Notes under the pieces: model-generated
What the model saw: the letters and a program-made list of their open reading frames with translations, nothing else
Databases searched by the model: none
What the model was told of the DNA's origin: nothing
Translations under genes and position numbers: made by a program
Origin: Spirosoma rigui
GTDB taxonomy: Bacteria > Bacteroidota > Bacteroidia > Cytophagales > Spirosomataceae
Assembly: GCF_002067135.1 (NCBI RefSeq)
Contig: NZ_CP020105.1
Location: 4,712,001-4,776,000 of the forward strand
Direction of reading: 5' to 3'
DNA length: 64,000 bases
Shown here: positions 36,010 to 44,704 of the stretch, one piece after another
Position numbering within the stretch: position 1 is the stretch's first letter
Layout of the letters: each line of letters opens with the position of its first letter

Positions 36010-37569
36010 CTAGTTCCTCAGATACTGGACGAGCCCTTCAATGGATTTGATGCCTAACGCGCGTGCCTGATCCCGGCGCATCATCAGCGAGTAGCTGTTG
36101 TTGAAACCCAGTGGCCGTAGCCAGGTCAGCTTATACTGACGCTCAAACTGCCGGTTAACGAATTGGTAAACCGAATCGGGCTGCATGGGCAGGGTGTTGA
36201 GAACGGCCACCGATGGCTGCAGAATAACCAGTAGTCCGGTTCCGGTATACTCGGGATAGAAATCGATGGCCCCGGTACGTAGTGCATCGAAGCAGATTTG
36301 CGTGCCGCCCAGTCCCGTTCGCGACACTACACGCAGACGGGTTTGGCCTTCGATAAGCTGGCGGTAGATCTCGGCCAGAATGTACTGTTCCGTAAATACC
36401 TTCGATCCCATGACCACCGTTTCCGTTCGGTCACCCACTGCGGCCGGCGTCTTGTACAACCCAGCTTTCTTCAGAAAATCCCGCGCAATGGCGTCAGGTG
36501 ATTGGTGTAGATAGTCGGCCCGATAGTTTAGGTCCGTCATAACCGAGTCGGTCAGTTTTCCGGCAATCCGGTTCAGGGTCGGTCCCAGGTCGGGGTATCG
36601 GTCGAGCGTGGCCTGCCGCACAACCGGCGCGGCACCATACGGCGGAAAGGCGTTTCGGTTATCGTCGAGCACCAGCAAATCGAAGGCTTTGATCCGCCCA
36701 TCGGTGGAATAGCCGCTGATGATATCGACCTGATTCCGGTGAATGGCTTCATACATCAGGTTCTGATCGATAAGCCGGGGGTTCAGCCTAAGGCCGTAGG
36801 TTTTCTGCAAGCCGGGATAGCCATCGGCACGTCCGTAAAACTCATGGGCAAAGCCCGCGACGAGTTTATCCTGCCCACCCGGCAGCAAATAAAACGCCGA
36901 CAAAAAAGGTACCAGCACTACCAGCACAATCGTACCGATCCGGACATTGCGACCCGACAGCGTCTGAAGGCGGGCCAGTCCGAAATCAAACCCAACGGCC
37001 AATAAGGCGGCCGGAATAGCGCCCGCCAGCATCATGTTGACATTGCTCAGGGCAATACCGCCGAAGATGAACTCTCCCAGCCCACCGGCAGCTACGTAGG
37101 CGGCCAGCGTGGCGACCCCCACGTTTATGACTGTTGCCGTACGGACACCGGCAAAAATTACGGGCAGGGCCAGCGGCAGCTGTACTTTTGTCAGGATCTG
37201 CCCGTCGGTCATGCCCACGCCCCGGGCCGCTTCGATCACCGACGGGCTGACTTCGGTAATACCCACGAAAGTGTTGCGGATGATGGGCAACAGGGCATAC
37301 AGGAACAGCGCCACCAGCGCCGGACCAATGCCAATACCCAGTAACGGAATCAGAAAGCCGAGCAAGGCTACGCTCGGTACGGTCTGTAACACCCCCGCTA
37401 CGCCCAGCACACTGCTGGCCAGTTGTTTCCGGCGGGCAATAACAATACCCAGCGGCAGGCCAATCAATAGCGCCAGCAGCAGCGACACGAACGTCAGTCC
37501 GATGTGGGTCAGGGTTTGTTCCATCAGTTTGTCGGCGTGGTCGCGGATAAACGTAAAAAAGTCGATCAT
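36010..37569 (-). CDS. Osmoprotectant ABC transporter, fused permease and substrate-binding protein (OpuBB/BC type)
   Basis: A 519-residue fusion. Residues about 1-220 are a six-helix permease (GLTFVSLLLALLIGLPLGIV, LGFLIPLLGIGIGPALVALF, with an EAA-like loop VIEAARGVGMTDGQILTKVQLPLALPVIFAG). Residues about 235-519 are a quaternary-amine binding domain (SKVFTEQYILAEIYRQLIEG, TGLGGTQICFDALRTGAIDFYPEYTGTG, FNNSYSLMMRRDQARALG). Typical OpuB/OpuC systems split these into separate proteins; the fusion, as in OpuFB-type systems, places the receptor on the translocator. Probable substrates are glycine betaine, choline or carnitine. Its start overlaps the ATPase gene stop by 4 bases, so the two are translationally coupled. 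Confidence 0.92.
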   Translation of the reverse strand: MIDFFTFIRDHADKLMEQTLTHIGLTFVSLLLALLIGLPLGIVIARRKQLASSVLGVAGVLQTVPSVALLGFLIPLLGIGIGPALVALFLYALLPIIRNTFVGITEVSPSVIEAARGVGMTDGQILTKVQLPLALPVIFAGVRTATVINVGVATLAAYVAAGGLGEFIFGGIALSNVNMMLAGAIPAALLAVGFDFGLARLQTLSGRNVRIGTIVLVVLVPFLSAFYLLPGGQDKLVAGFAHEFYGRADGYPGLQKTYGLRLNPRLIDQNLMYEAIHRNQVDIISGYSTDGRIKAFDLLVLDDNRNAFPPYGAAPVVRQATLDRYPDLGPTLNRIAGKLTDSVMTDLNYRADYLHQSPDAIARDFLKKAGLYKTPAAVGDRTETVVMGSKVFTEQYILAEIYRQLIEGQTRLRVVSRTGLGGTQICFDALRTGAIDFYPEYTGTGLLVILQPSVAVLNTLPMQPDSVYQFVNRQFERQYKLTWLRPLGFNNSYSLMMRRDQARALGIKSIEGLVQYLRN

Positions 37570-38303
37570 GCCGTTCGGGGGCGTCGCGGTTGGTCGTCCA
37601 GAAAATCCCGGACGAAATCGGTGGCGGGGTGGTTCAGCAGTTCGTCGGGTGGGCCAATCTGCACGAGACGGCCTTTGTCCATGAGGGCAATGCGGTCGGC
37701 CAGTTCGAGGGCTTCGTTGACGTCATGCGTGACAAGAACAACGGTCGTTTCGCGGAGTTCGCTCAGTCCGAACAGTTCCCGACGAACGTGCCGACGGGTA
37801 AAGGGGTCCAGCGCGCCGAAGGGTTCATCCATCAAGACCACCGGCGGGCGAACCGCCAGTGCCCTTGCCAGCCCCACGCGCTGCCGCTGGCCCCCGCTCA
37901 GTTCGGCGGGGTAGCGGTTCAGTACCGTTTCGGGCAGCTGGAGTTTAGCAATCAGTTCACGGGTACGGTCCTGAATCTGGTCTGCTTGCCAACCAACAAG
38001 TTTAGGGACCGTAGCAATGGCCTCGGCAATGGTATAGTGCGGAAACAATCCGCCGTCCTGAATAACGTAGCCAATACGTCGGCGCAGGTCAGCACCGTCC
38101 TGTTGCCTAACATCGACACCGTCCACGCTGATCGATCCGCTACCGGGTTCGATCAGGCGATTTATCATTTTGAGGGTCGTGGTTTTGCCACAGCCGCTGG
38201 TACCGAGCAGCACCAGCGTTTCGCCCGCTCCTACCTGCAGCGACACATTGTCGACGGCCGTGTGATCCCCAAACTGTTTGGTCAGGTTACGGATGTCGAT
38301 CAT
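37566..38303 (-). CDS. Osmoprotectant ABC transporter ATP-binding protein (OpuBA/OpuCA type)
   Basis: A 245-residue ATPase with Walker A LLGTSGCGKTTTLKMINRL, Q-loop region GYVIQDGGLFPHYTI, signature LSGGQRQRVGLARAL, Walker B VVLMDEPFGALDP and switch His VLVTHDVNEAL. The MINRLIEPGSG context is typical of the quaternary-amine uptake subfamily. It is shorter than OpuCA because it lacks the C-terminal CBS domains that sense ionic strength, so regulation by salt would have to come from elsewhere. ATG at 38303 overlaps the DUF427 stop as TAATG. Confidence 0.95.
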   Translation of the reverse strand: MIDIRNLTKQFGDHTAVDNVSLQVGAGETLVLLGTSGCGKTTTLKMINRLIEPGSGSISVDGVDVRQQDGADLRRRIGYVIQDGGLFPHYTIAEAIATVPKLVGWQADQIQDRTRELIAKLQLPETVLNRYPAELSGGQRQRVGLARALAVRPPVVLMDEPFGALDPFTRRHVRRELFGLSELRETTVVLVTHDVNEALELADRIALMDKGRLVQIGPPDELLNHPATDFVRDFLDDQPRRPRTA

Positions 38304-38584
38304 TACTGGGTGATCTGAACACCTTTCCAGAACGCTACGCGGTCTTTGATCTGACTGGCGGCCGGCTTCGGGTCGGGGTAATACCAGGCGGCATCCGGAT
38401 TTGTTTTTCCATCCACACTTAACGAATAATACGATGCCTGACCTTTCCAGGGGCAGGTGGAGTGGGTTGCGCTATCGATCAGGTAGTCGGCTTTTACCGA
38501 CGACAGGGGGAAGTAGTGATTATTCTCGACGACGACGGTATCGTCACTTTCGGCAATGGTCTGATTGTTCCAGATGGCTTTCAT
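38303..38584 (-). CDS. DUF427 domain protein
   Basis: A 93-residue single-domain protein starting MKAIWNNQTIAESDDTVVVE at the ATG at 38584. The DUF427 pattern is complete: NNHYFPLSSVKADYLIDS, STCPWKGQASYYSLSVDG, DAAWYYPDPKPAASQIKDRVAFW. The family is a small beta-fold of unknown activity, widespread in bacteria and fungi. Its stop codon overlaps the ATG of the transporter ATPase (TAATG), which suggests co-expression with osmolyte uptake, an association I cannot explain. A longer reading upstream overlaps the nuclease gene and is not used. Confidence 0.92.
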   Translation of the reverse strand: MKAIWNNQTIAESDDTVVVENNHYFPLSSVKADYLIDSATHSTCPWKGQASYYSLSVDGKTNPDAAWYYPDPKPAASQIKDRVAFWKGVQITQ

Positions 38585-38600
38585 AACTTGGGTATGTTGT

Positions 38601-39470
38601 CTAATAGTTGATAAACTTTTTAATTTCTTCCGGTGGCAAACCAACCAGATCCGCGACTTCATCGGTCGAAAATCCTTTGGCCAGCGCATGCTCAATAATC
38701 CGCCGGGTTGCCTGAAGATTGCCCTGCTCGATGCCCTGTTGAAGTCCTTTTCCCATTCCTTCGAGGTGAGCAGACGACAGTACATTTTCCAAATCCCGGT
38801 ACGCTCGCAGGCTTTGTTCGTAACGGTCGCGTTCCTCCCGGTCGAAATTGGCTACCTCAGCTGCGTTAAAGAGCTTGTGAAAAATCTGTTCCTTCAACTG
38901 CTCGGGAGGCTCCTGCAACTCGGACAAATGCTTGAACAGGTACAGCCACTTATCCGCCTTCGTTTCCAGTTGCTCCTCGGTTTTGGTGAACTTAGGCATT
39001 TCCATGTAGATGTAGGTCAACTTATCGTAAAATACCTCATTGTGCTGGTCTTTCAACAGAACGGTCTTGATCACGTCGGCACTATCGGTGAGCACGAAGT
39101 CCAGTATAGCAACTGTGTAAACCGATGTCAGTTTAAAATTCCAGTTTCCTACCTGACCCTGCTCCTGAATGGGGAAAGACGAGTAAAAGATACTCCGGTC
39201 CTTGAAATAAACCTGCTTCGCCTTTTGTAACTCAACAATAAAGCGGTCCCCGTTCTGGCTGATACAATATAGATCGAAAACGGCTTTTCTATCCAATTCG
39301 TTTACGCCAATGTATTCATTTCGAGCATATTGAAGGTCTGTAATCTGGTGCTTCTCCGGCAACAGCTGATTCAGGAAGTCGATGAGCAGGTCTTTGTTGG
39401 CTTCTGTACCAAAAAGCCGCTTGAACCCGTAGTCAGTAAACGGGTTGATAAACCGGGATATAAACGCCAT
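38601..39470 (-). CDS. PD-(D/E)XK nuclease transposase-family protein (Rpn/PF12784 type)
   Basis: A 289-residue protein. MAFISRFINPFTDYGFKRLFG is the hallmark start of the family; the nuclease core follows as RKAVFDLYCISQNGDRFIVELQKAKQ (Asp, then Glu-x-Gln-Lys). The C-terminal part has a charged helical region (LSSAHLEGMGKGLQQGIEQG) and ends with DEVADLVGLPPEEIKKFI, a common tail. Rpn proteins promote RecA-independent recombination in E. coli; whether this one is mobile is not shown. No terminal inverted repeats were found around it. It ends 16 bases before the DUF427 gene and a hairpin separates it from the hydrolase gene upstream. Confidence 0.9.
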   Translation of the reverse strand: MAFISRFINPFTDYGFKRLFGTEANKDLLIDFLNQLLPEKHQITDLQYARNEYIGVNELDRKAVFDLYCISQNGDRFIVELQKAKQVYFKDRSIFYSSFPIQEQGQVGNWNFKLTSVYTVAILDFVLTDSADVIKTVLLKDQHNEVFYDKLTYIYMEMPKFTKTEEQLETKADKWLYLFKHLSELQEPPEQLKEQIFHKLFNAAEVANFDREERDRYEQSLRAYRDLENVLSSAHLEGMGKGLQQGIEQGNLQATRRIIEHALAKGFSTDEVADLVGLPPEEIKKFINY

Positions 39471-39504
39471 AAACGGTGGGATTGATTACCCATATAGACG
39501 ACAT

Positions 39505-39550
39505 AGCCACAAAAAAAGAACAGCCCGGCGACTGTTCTTTTTTTGTGGCT
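39505..39550 (-). terminator. Perfect 19-bp hairpin after the CocE/NonD hydrolase
   Basis: Arms 39505-39523 (AGCCACAAAAAAAGAACAG) and 39532-39550 are exact complements, loop of 8 bases. On the minus strand it follows the stop of the hydrolase gene (39595) by about 45 bases and, since one arm contains a run of T, it can act as a rho-independent terminator in either direction. It isolates the nuclease gene from the upstream gene. Confidence 0.85.
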
Positions 39551-39594
39551 ACTCTTCAGCCAACACTTTCGTTGGCTGTTGGCAACCGGCCCTG

Positions 39595-41538
39595 TTATTT
39601 CACCACCTGAAATTCGATGACAGAGTTGTCGTATACCCGGTGGGTGGCTTTTTTGAAATCCTTCTCGTCGGCTTTGAAAATATTATCGACGTAGGTCTGC
39701 GGATTTCGATCGATCAGCGGGAACCAGGTGCTCTGTACCTGGACCATAATCCGGTGGCCTTTTTTGAAGGTATGCAGTACATCCTGCAAGCGGAAGTTCA
39801 CATCGGTTATTTCGCCCGGCTTGAACGGTTCGGGTTTCTCGAACGAGTTGCGAAACCGGCCCCGCATGGCTTCGGAACGGACCATCTGCTGGTAGTTGCC
39901 CAGGGTAATGTTCTTGTTAGGCATGTAAGGGTTATTCGGCTCGTCGGGCGGGTACACATCGATCAGTTTCACCACCCAGTCGGCGTCAGTGCCCGTGGTA
40001 CTTACTTTTAGCTTCGCCGTGATTTCCCCGCCCAGGGTCATATCCTCGGTGAGTACGTCGGTCTGGAAGACCAGTACATCGGGACGGCGACCGGCAAAGC
40101 GCTGGTCTTCCGACATGTAATTGAACGGTGTGAAGCCCTGCGTTGTCGTAATATCTTCCGTGTACGGAACGGGCTTCATCGGATCCGATATGAATTCGGT
40201 AAAGCCATTGCCGCTCGGATCGGCCGATCCCATAATCTTGTTGGACGCCAGCATACCATCCGAATTAAGGAAATACTGTTTGGTCTGGGCGTCGGCAGCG
40301 GGCCATTTGTCGAAGGTGCGCCACTCGTTGCGACCCGTATTGAAGAGGTACGCTTCGGGCAGGCCGGTCTTTCCATCACCCGCTCCCTTGAGGAAGTGAC
40401 TAAAGAACCGGGCTTCGATGTTGCGCTGGTAGAACGTAGCGATACTGTCGCCAAAGTAAATATTACTGTGCATGGTATGGCCCGTCTCCCGCGACCAGCG
40501 GCCGTGGCCGAAGGGGCCCATCACCAAGGTATTATACGCGCCGGGATTATTCTTTTCCACCGTTTTGTAGATGTTGAGCGGACCGTACAGGTCTTCGGCG
40601 TCGAACCAGCCCCCAACGGTCATCACGGCCGGCCGGACGTTTTTCAGGTGCGGCAGGATACTACGCTTCTGCCAGAACTCGTCGTAGTTGGGGTGCTCAA
40701 CCGTTTCCTGCCAGTAAAAATTGTCTTTATAGTATTTCTGAGCATTTTTCAGCGGGCCCAGGTCGTACTGAAACTGAAAGCCATCTTTCGACCCGGTCTT
40801 GATGAATGCGTCGTCATACCAGGACTTCGTTGTGGGGCCGGGCGTCTGAATGCCGAATACGGGAAACGTGAACAGATACGCCTGAATGAACGCCCCGTTG
40901 TGGTGAAAATCATCGAAAAAGAAATCTGACACGGGCGCCTGGGGCGAAGCGGCTTTCAGCGCCGGATGGGCGTTGGGCAAGGATGCCGCCGTATAGAACC
41001 CGGGGTAACTGATGCCCCACTGCCCCACTCGACCGTTGTTGTTCGGCACGTTTTTCAATAGCCACTCGATGGTATCGTAGGTGTCCGAACTTTCGTCGGG
41101 CGACCCGGCTGTTGCTACCGACGTAGATGACTTTTTACGACCCTTCGTGGCTGCAGGTTGCGGGTCGGGCAGGTTGGGCGTCATGTTGGTCCACTTACCT
41201 TCCGAAGCCCAGCGTCCCCGAACATCCTGGTAAACGAAAATGTACTTGTCGCGCATTAACGTACCCGATGGTCCAACCGCACTGGCGTATGCATCAGGGC
41301 CGTAAGGGGCTACGCTGTAGCAGGTTCGCTGCATCAGAAACGGATACTTCGTCGTTGCCGCAGCATCTTTGGGCACGTATACAGCGGTGTGCAGTTTGGT
41401 CCCATCACGCATCGGGATTTTGTACTCGTACTTCTGGTAGTTTTCACGGACGTAATTGGCCGCCGGTGTCGTCTGGGCGAAAACCAGCGTGGGAGCCATA
41501 AACAGCAAGCGTATCAGTTGGTATACAGTATGTTTCAT
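39595..41538 (-). CDS. CocE/NonD family hydrolase (X-Pro dipeptidyl-peptidase-like)
   Basis: A 647-residue secreted alpha/beta-hydrolase. It starts MKHTVYQLIRLLFMAPTLVF at the ATG at 41538 (signal peptide to AQT); the frame extends further upstream without signal-peptide character. N-terminal motifs KIPMRDGTKLHTAVYVPKDA and YQDVRGRWASEGKW (acid/oxyanion) fit the family, the nucleophile Ser is in VGQWGISYPGFYTAA, and the catalytic His region is VMGPFGHGRWSRETG. The C-terminal jelly-roll (X-Pro dipeptidyl-peptidase C-terminal domain) contains LKVSTTGTDADWVVKLIDVYP and LQDVLHTFKKGHRIMVQVQS. Likely cleaves esters or acyl peptides in the periplasm; the substrate is unknown. Confidence 0.92.
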   Translation of the reverse strand: MKHTVYQLIRLLFMAPTLVFAQTTPAANYVRENYQKYEYKIPMRDGTKLHTAVYVPKDAAATTKYPFLMQRTCYSVAPYGPDAYASAVGPSGTLMRDKYIFVYQDVRGRWASEGKWTNMTPNLPDPQPAATKGRKKSSTSVATAGSPDESSDTYDTIEWLLKNVPNNNGRVGQWGISYPGFYTAASLPNAHPALKAASPQAPVSDFFFDDFHHNGAFIQAYLFTFPVFGIQTPGPTTKSWYDDAFIKTGSKDGFQFQYDLGPLKNAQKYYKDNFYWQETVEHPNYDEFWQKRSILPHLKNVRPAVMTVGGWFDAEDLYGPLNIYKTVEKNNPGAYNTLVMGPFGHGRWSRETGHTMHSNIYFGDSIATFYQRNIEARFFSHFLKGAGDGKTGLPEAYLFNTGRNEWRTFDKWPAADAQTKQYFLNSDGMLASNKIMGSADPSGNGFTEFISDPMKPVPYTEDITTTQGFTPFNYMSEDQRFAGRRPDVLVFQTDVLTEDMTLGGEITAKLKVSTTGTDADWVVKLIDVYPPDEPNNPYMPNKNITLGNYQQMVRSEAMRGRFRNSFEKPEPFKPGEITDVNFRLQDVLHTFKKGHRIMVQVQSTWFPLIDRNPQTYVDNIFKADEKDFKKATHRVYDNSVIEFQVVK

Positions 41539-41559
41539 AGGGGTCAACAGACAGGTTGT

Positions 41560-41567
41560 CAAATATA
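41560..41567 (-). promoter_or_regulatory. Candidate -7 box TATATTTG for the CocE/NonD gene
   Basis: On the minus strand TATATTTG matches TAnnTTTG exactly about 20 bases before the ATG at 41538. No TTG is present at the standard upstream distance, so this is a half-site. Confidence 0.4.
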
Positions 41568-41957
41568 CGGGCCAAAAACAAAAATGCCGGTAAAGGTTGC
41601 GTTCCAGAACACATACCTTCAACCGGCATTCGGATACCCAATCTACCCTCTGCTACTATAGAATTGCAGTGAATTCTTAAAGTCGCACTAACCAAATCAA
41701 TGCATCAGCTGACGGTTAAATCAGATGACACTGTCCGCAACAGCTGGGCACCCAAACGGAGAAACCCATCAATTACTTTCTTGAACAAATATGCGTTTTA
41801 TTTATTAATCGCAATAAATGTTAACTAAATATTAATGAATATATTTATTAAGCGCGACTATCAATAAATTATTGATGCTAAATACCCTATTTGGTGCATA
41901 GTTTTAATCGCGCACAGCTGGATGTCACCCATTAAAGCAGTTGCCGAGGAGCAAAAA
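41568..41957. other. AT-rich intergenic region, no gene seen
   Basis: About 390 bases between the CocE/NonD gene and the hairpin that ends the fucose operon. The section 41780-41880 is very AT-rich (TTATTTATTAATCG, AATATTAATGAATAT). I see no convincing ORF, RNA gene or repeat. Confidence 0.4.
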
Positions 41958-42002
41958 AACTGCTCGTTTAGCCTCTGTAGAACAGAGGCTAAACGAGCAG
42001 TT
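41958..42002 (-). terminator. Perfect 20-bp hairpin ending the fucose operon
   Basis: Arms 41958-41977 (AACTGCTCGTTTAGCCTCTG) and 41983-42002 are exact complements with a 5-base loop. It follows the mutarotase gene on the minus strand by about 45 bases, and a run of T on the minus strand follows the stem (A7 on the + strand, 41953-41959), so it is a good rho-independent terminator. Confidence 0.88.
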
Positions 42003-42045
42003 CTGAATAAGCGGCAGCCGAACAACCGGCCGGGTGTTCGGTCGG

Positions 42046-42372
42046 TTAGAGGCTGAAAATTTTTTTCATCAATACCCACTTCTGGCCGGGCTCAGCACTG
42101 GGCAGCGCTTTCTGATAGCGCCACATGAGCGTTTCCCACTCCTGCACTTTTGGGTTGGCCGCATCCATGGCACCTTTCCGGTCAAAACTAAACTCCTCCG
42201 TCGTTTCCATGAGGAGAAATAAGCGGTTCTCCACCCGGTAGATTTCCATATTCGTTACTCCCCCGTCGTATATGCTTTGCCGGATCTCCGGCCATATCGC
42301 TTCATGGTATCGTTCGTATTCGGCAATCAGGGCCGGGTCATCCTGCAAATCAAGGGCGAGGCAATAGCGCAT
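42046..42372 (-). CDS. L-rhamnose mutarotase family protein (probable L-fucose mutarotase)
   Basis: A 108-residue DUF718/RhaM protein: MRYCLALDLQDDPALIAEYE, the conserved His in RYHEAIWPEI, GVTNMEIYRVENRLFLLMET and the Trp-rich end VQEWETLMWRYQKALP. The family interconverts alpha and beta anomers of 6-deoxy-hexoses. Because it is the last gene of an L-fucose operon, fucose is the probable substrate; the Campylobacter jejuni fucose locus also holds a DUF718 protein. It lies 56 bases after fucP and is followed by a strong terminator. Confidence 0.9.
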   Translation of the reverse strand: MRYCLALDLQDDPALIAEYERYHEAIWPEIRQSIYDGGVTNMEIYRVENRLFLLMETTEEFSFDRKGAMDAANPKVQEWETLMWRYQKALPSAEPGQKWVLMKKIFSL

Positions 42373-42428
42373 ATAAAAAAAACGGTTGACGTCAGTACAG
42401 AAACACTTAACAAAAGAATAGACTACCC

Positions 42429-43811
42429 TTACACAACGGGCGCATGCAGCACATCTTCCCGGCGGGACTGGTACCCTTTCAAGGCGTAGTATACAATAAA
42501 CGAAAAGCAGACCAGCGGCACCATCAGCGCGTATACAGCGCCGTTCGCGAAGAGGGCACCGGCCACCAACGGCATGAGCGCGCCACCCACAATGCTCATG
42601 ATCACCAGCGACGAGGCTATTTTTGACTCAGCCGCACCCAGATTCTTGGTTGCCAGGGCGAAGATGGTCGGGAACATGATTGACTGAAAAAAGTAGGTAA
42701 AACTCAGAGCAATCACCGCCGTAACCCCGCCCGTCAGCATCGACAGGATAATCATGGCCACCGACCCGGCCGAGAACAGCGCCAGCACGACGTTGGGCCG
42801 TACCCGCGTCATCAGCGATGTCCCGACAAACCGCCCCAGCATGAACAGCACCAGCGCAAACGAGGCATGGAAACCCGCAATCTGCGTTGGCGACAGATCG
42901 GTTGGCGAGCCGGTCAAAGCATTGATGGCATTCATATAACCCTGCGCCAGTGCCCAGTGTCCATCGCGGGAGAAATCCAGTTTAAGATCGACAAAGTAAC
43001 CCCACAGGGTCGCCTGCGCACCTACGTTGGCAAATTGTGCGACTACACCCAGAGCCAGGTGGCGGTGCCGCAACACGCTCGTGATGGGCACACTACCCGC
43101 TGACTTTTCTTCTTCTGACCCTACTTCGGGCATTTTGGTGATGAAGAACAGGAGCGCCATGAAGGCAACCATCGAGCCAATAACCAGGTAGGGACCTTGC
43201 ACCGATAAGGCTTCGTCAACCCGAATAGCTTCGGCCGCGGCTGGTGCCATAGCGGTCAGCATCTCGGGCGTGTACTCGGTTTTTGAGAAGATAAACAACG
43301 CACCGATGATTGGTCCCAGGATAAGGCTGATTCCGTTAAACGACTGCGAAAAATTCAGTCGCCATTCTGACTTGGCTGGATCACCGAGGACCGTTACGTA
43401 CAGGTTGGCGGCCGTTTCCAGAAAGGCAATGCCACAAGCCATGGTGAACAGCGCAAACAGGAAGAAACTGTAGACCCGCACTTCGGCCGCGGGGTAAAAC
43501 AGAAACGCCCCCCCGCCGTACAGCAGCAGCCCGAACAGAATACCGCGCTTGTAGCCGTACTTCCGCATGACGTAGCCCGCGGGCAGCGCCATGAAAAAAT
43601 AACCCAGGTAGAACGCAAAATCGACAATGCCCGCCTGAAACCGGTTGAGATCCAGCGCGATCTGAAACTGCTTGATCAGCGATCCGTTCAGGCTGTTGGC
43701 GAGTCCCCATAGAAAAAACAGACTCGTTACGAGCGCGAAGGCAATGCCGTAGTTGCCCGTTGACTGGCCGGGTTTGAGGGTAACGTTTTCGGTAGTTGGT
43801 CCGAGTGCCAT
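42429..43811 (-). CDS. fucP: L-fucose:H+ symporter FucP family
   Basis: A 460-residue major facilitator protein with twelve predicted membrane helices. It has the FucP-type beginning ALVTSLFFLWGLANSLNGSLIKQFQIALDL, where the Asn/Gln and a buried acidic residue bind sugar and proton, the A-type loop GYVMRKYGYKRGILFG, and FLETAANLYVTVLGDP, typical of the sugar MFS subfamily. The late helices carry FTYFFQSIMFPTIFALATKNLG. It should bring L-fucose across the inner membrane for the enzymes encoded by the genes preceding it. 86 bases separate it from the upstream dehydrogenase, containing a small hairpin. Confidence 0.93.
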   Translation of the reverse strand: MALGPTTENVTLKPGQSTGNYGIAFALVTSLFFLWGLANSLNGSLIKQFQIALDLNRFQAGIVDFAFYLGYFFMALPAGYVMRKYGYKRGILFGLLLYGGGAFLFYPAAEVRVYSFFLFALFTMACGIAFLETAANLYVTVLGDPAKSEWRLNFSQSFNGISLILGPIIGALFIFSKTEYTPEMLTAMAPAAAEAIRVDEALSVQGPYLVIGSMVAFMALLFFITKMPEVGSEEEKSAGSVPITSVLRHRHLALGVVAQFANVGAQATLWGYFVDLKLDFSRDGHWALAQGYMNAINALTGSPTDLSPTQIAGFHASFALVLFMLGRFVGTSLMTRVRPNVVLALFSAGSVAMIILSMLTGGVTAVIALSFTYFFQSIMFPTIFALATKNLGAAESKIASSLVIMSIVGGALMPLVAGALFANGAVYALMVPLVCFSFIVYYALKGYQSRREDVLHAPVV

Positions 43812-43875
43812 TGGTTTAGGTTTAGGAATGTCTGCAATTGGGTTACTGCGTTCCGGCTGGTCAACACGTTTCTAT

Positions 43876-43894
43876 TCAACCGAAAGCCGGTTGA
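43876..43894 (-). repeat. Small intercistronic hairpin
   Basis: TCAACCG (43876-43882) and CGGTTGA (43888-43894) form a 7-bp stem with a 5-base loop, 3 bases after the stop of the dehydrogenase gene and before fucP. Possibly a processing or 3'-protection site inside the operon. Confidence 0.4.
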
Positions 43895-43897
43895 GCA

Positions 43898-44683
43898 TTA
43901 ATCAGTGATGGCCCGGTCGAGGTGCGTGTACCCGCCGTCGACATGGATAAGCTGACCGGTCGTGTGGCTTGATCTGTCGGACAGCAAAAATGCTACGGTG
44001 TTCGCAATTTCTTCGGTCGTGGTCATCCGCTGCTCCAGCGGAATTTTCGACACGATCTGCTGAAGTTTCTTCTCAGGCTCCGGCAGGGTCTTGATCCAGT
44101 TGGCGTAGAGGGGTGTCCAGCATTCGGCCACAATGACGCAGTTGACCCGAATACCATAGGGAAGCAGTTCAACGGCCCACTCGCGGGTCAGGGCATTACG
44201 CCCCCCGTTGGCGGCAGCATAGGCCGAGGTTCCCCCCTGCCCTGTTTCGGCTACTTTCGAGCCAATATTGACGATATGTCCTTTGGCGGCTTTCAGGGCC
44301 GGTAAGGCGTGGTGCGCCATCAGGTAGTAGTGCACCAGATTCTTATGCAGCGAGGCTATAAAGCCATCGTAGCTGCCATTCTCCAGGCCAACACCATCGT
44401 TCACACCCGCATTGTTAACCAAGCCCTCGATTCGGCCGAACTGCGCCAGGGTTTGTTCAACGACCTGTTTGCATTGCTCGGGGTCGGTTAGTTCGGCCAC
44501 AAACTGGTGGGCCTGCCCCCCGGCGTTACGGATGGCGTCGACGGTTTTCATATTGTCGGCCTCACTCCGGCCAATGATAACGGGTATAGCCCCTTCGTGA
44601 GCCAGTACGGTAGCAATACCTTCGCCAATGCCCTTGGCCCCGCCAGTCACGAGGATAACTTTATTCGCCAGGTTCAGATTCAT
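43898..44683 (-). CDS. SDR family oxidoreductase, probable L-fucose dehydrogenase
   Basis: A 261-residue short-chain dehydrogenase. The cofactor motif is VTGGAKGIGEGIA; LVNNAGVNDG and the Ser in VNIGSKVAE are standard. The active-site segment reads SAYAAANGGRNALTREWAVEL: Tyr is present, but the Lys four residues later is Asn. DNA on the minus strand confirms TAT-GCT-GCC-GCC-AAC. The C-terminal part (CVIVAECWTPLYANWI) is typical of L-fucose dehydrogenases of the non-phosphorylative pathway, which make L-fucono-lactone. Position between fucP and the lactonase supports this. I do not know whether Asn is a family trait or a loss. Confidence 0.85.
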   Translation of the reverse strand: MNLNLANKVILVTGGAKGIGEGIATVLAHEGAIPVIIGRSEADNMKTVDAIRNAGGQAHQFVAELTDPEQCKQVVEQTLAQFGRIEGLVNNAGVNDGVGLENGSYDGFIASLHKNLVHYYLMAHHALPALKAAKGHIVNIGSKVAETGQGGTSAYAAANGGRNALTREWAVELLPYGIRVNCVIVAECWTPLYANWIKTLPEPEKKLQQIVSKIPLEQRMTTTEEIANTVAFLLSDRSSHTTGQLIHVDGGYTHLDRAITD

Positions 44684-44704
44684 AGATTCGGATCACGTTT
44701 CAAG

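Noticed and set aside
38601-39470. The PD-(D/E)XK protein gene as an intact insertion sequence
   Set aside because: No terminal inverted repeats or target duplication could be found; the 39505-39550 hairpin is better explained as the terminator of the hydrolase gene.
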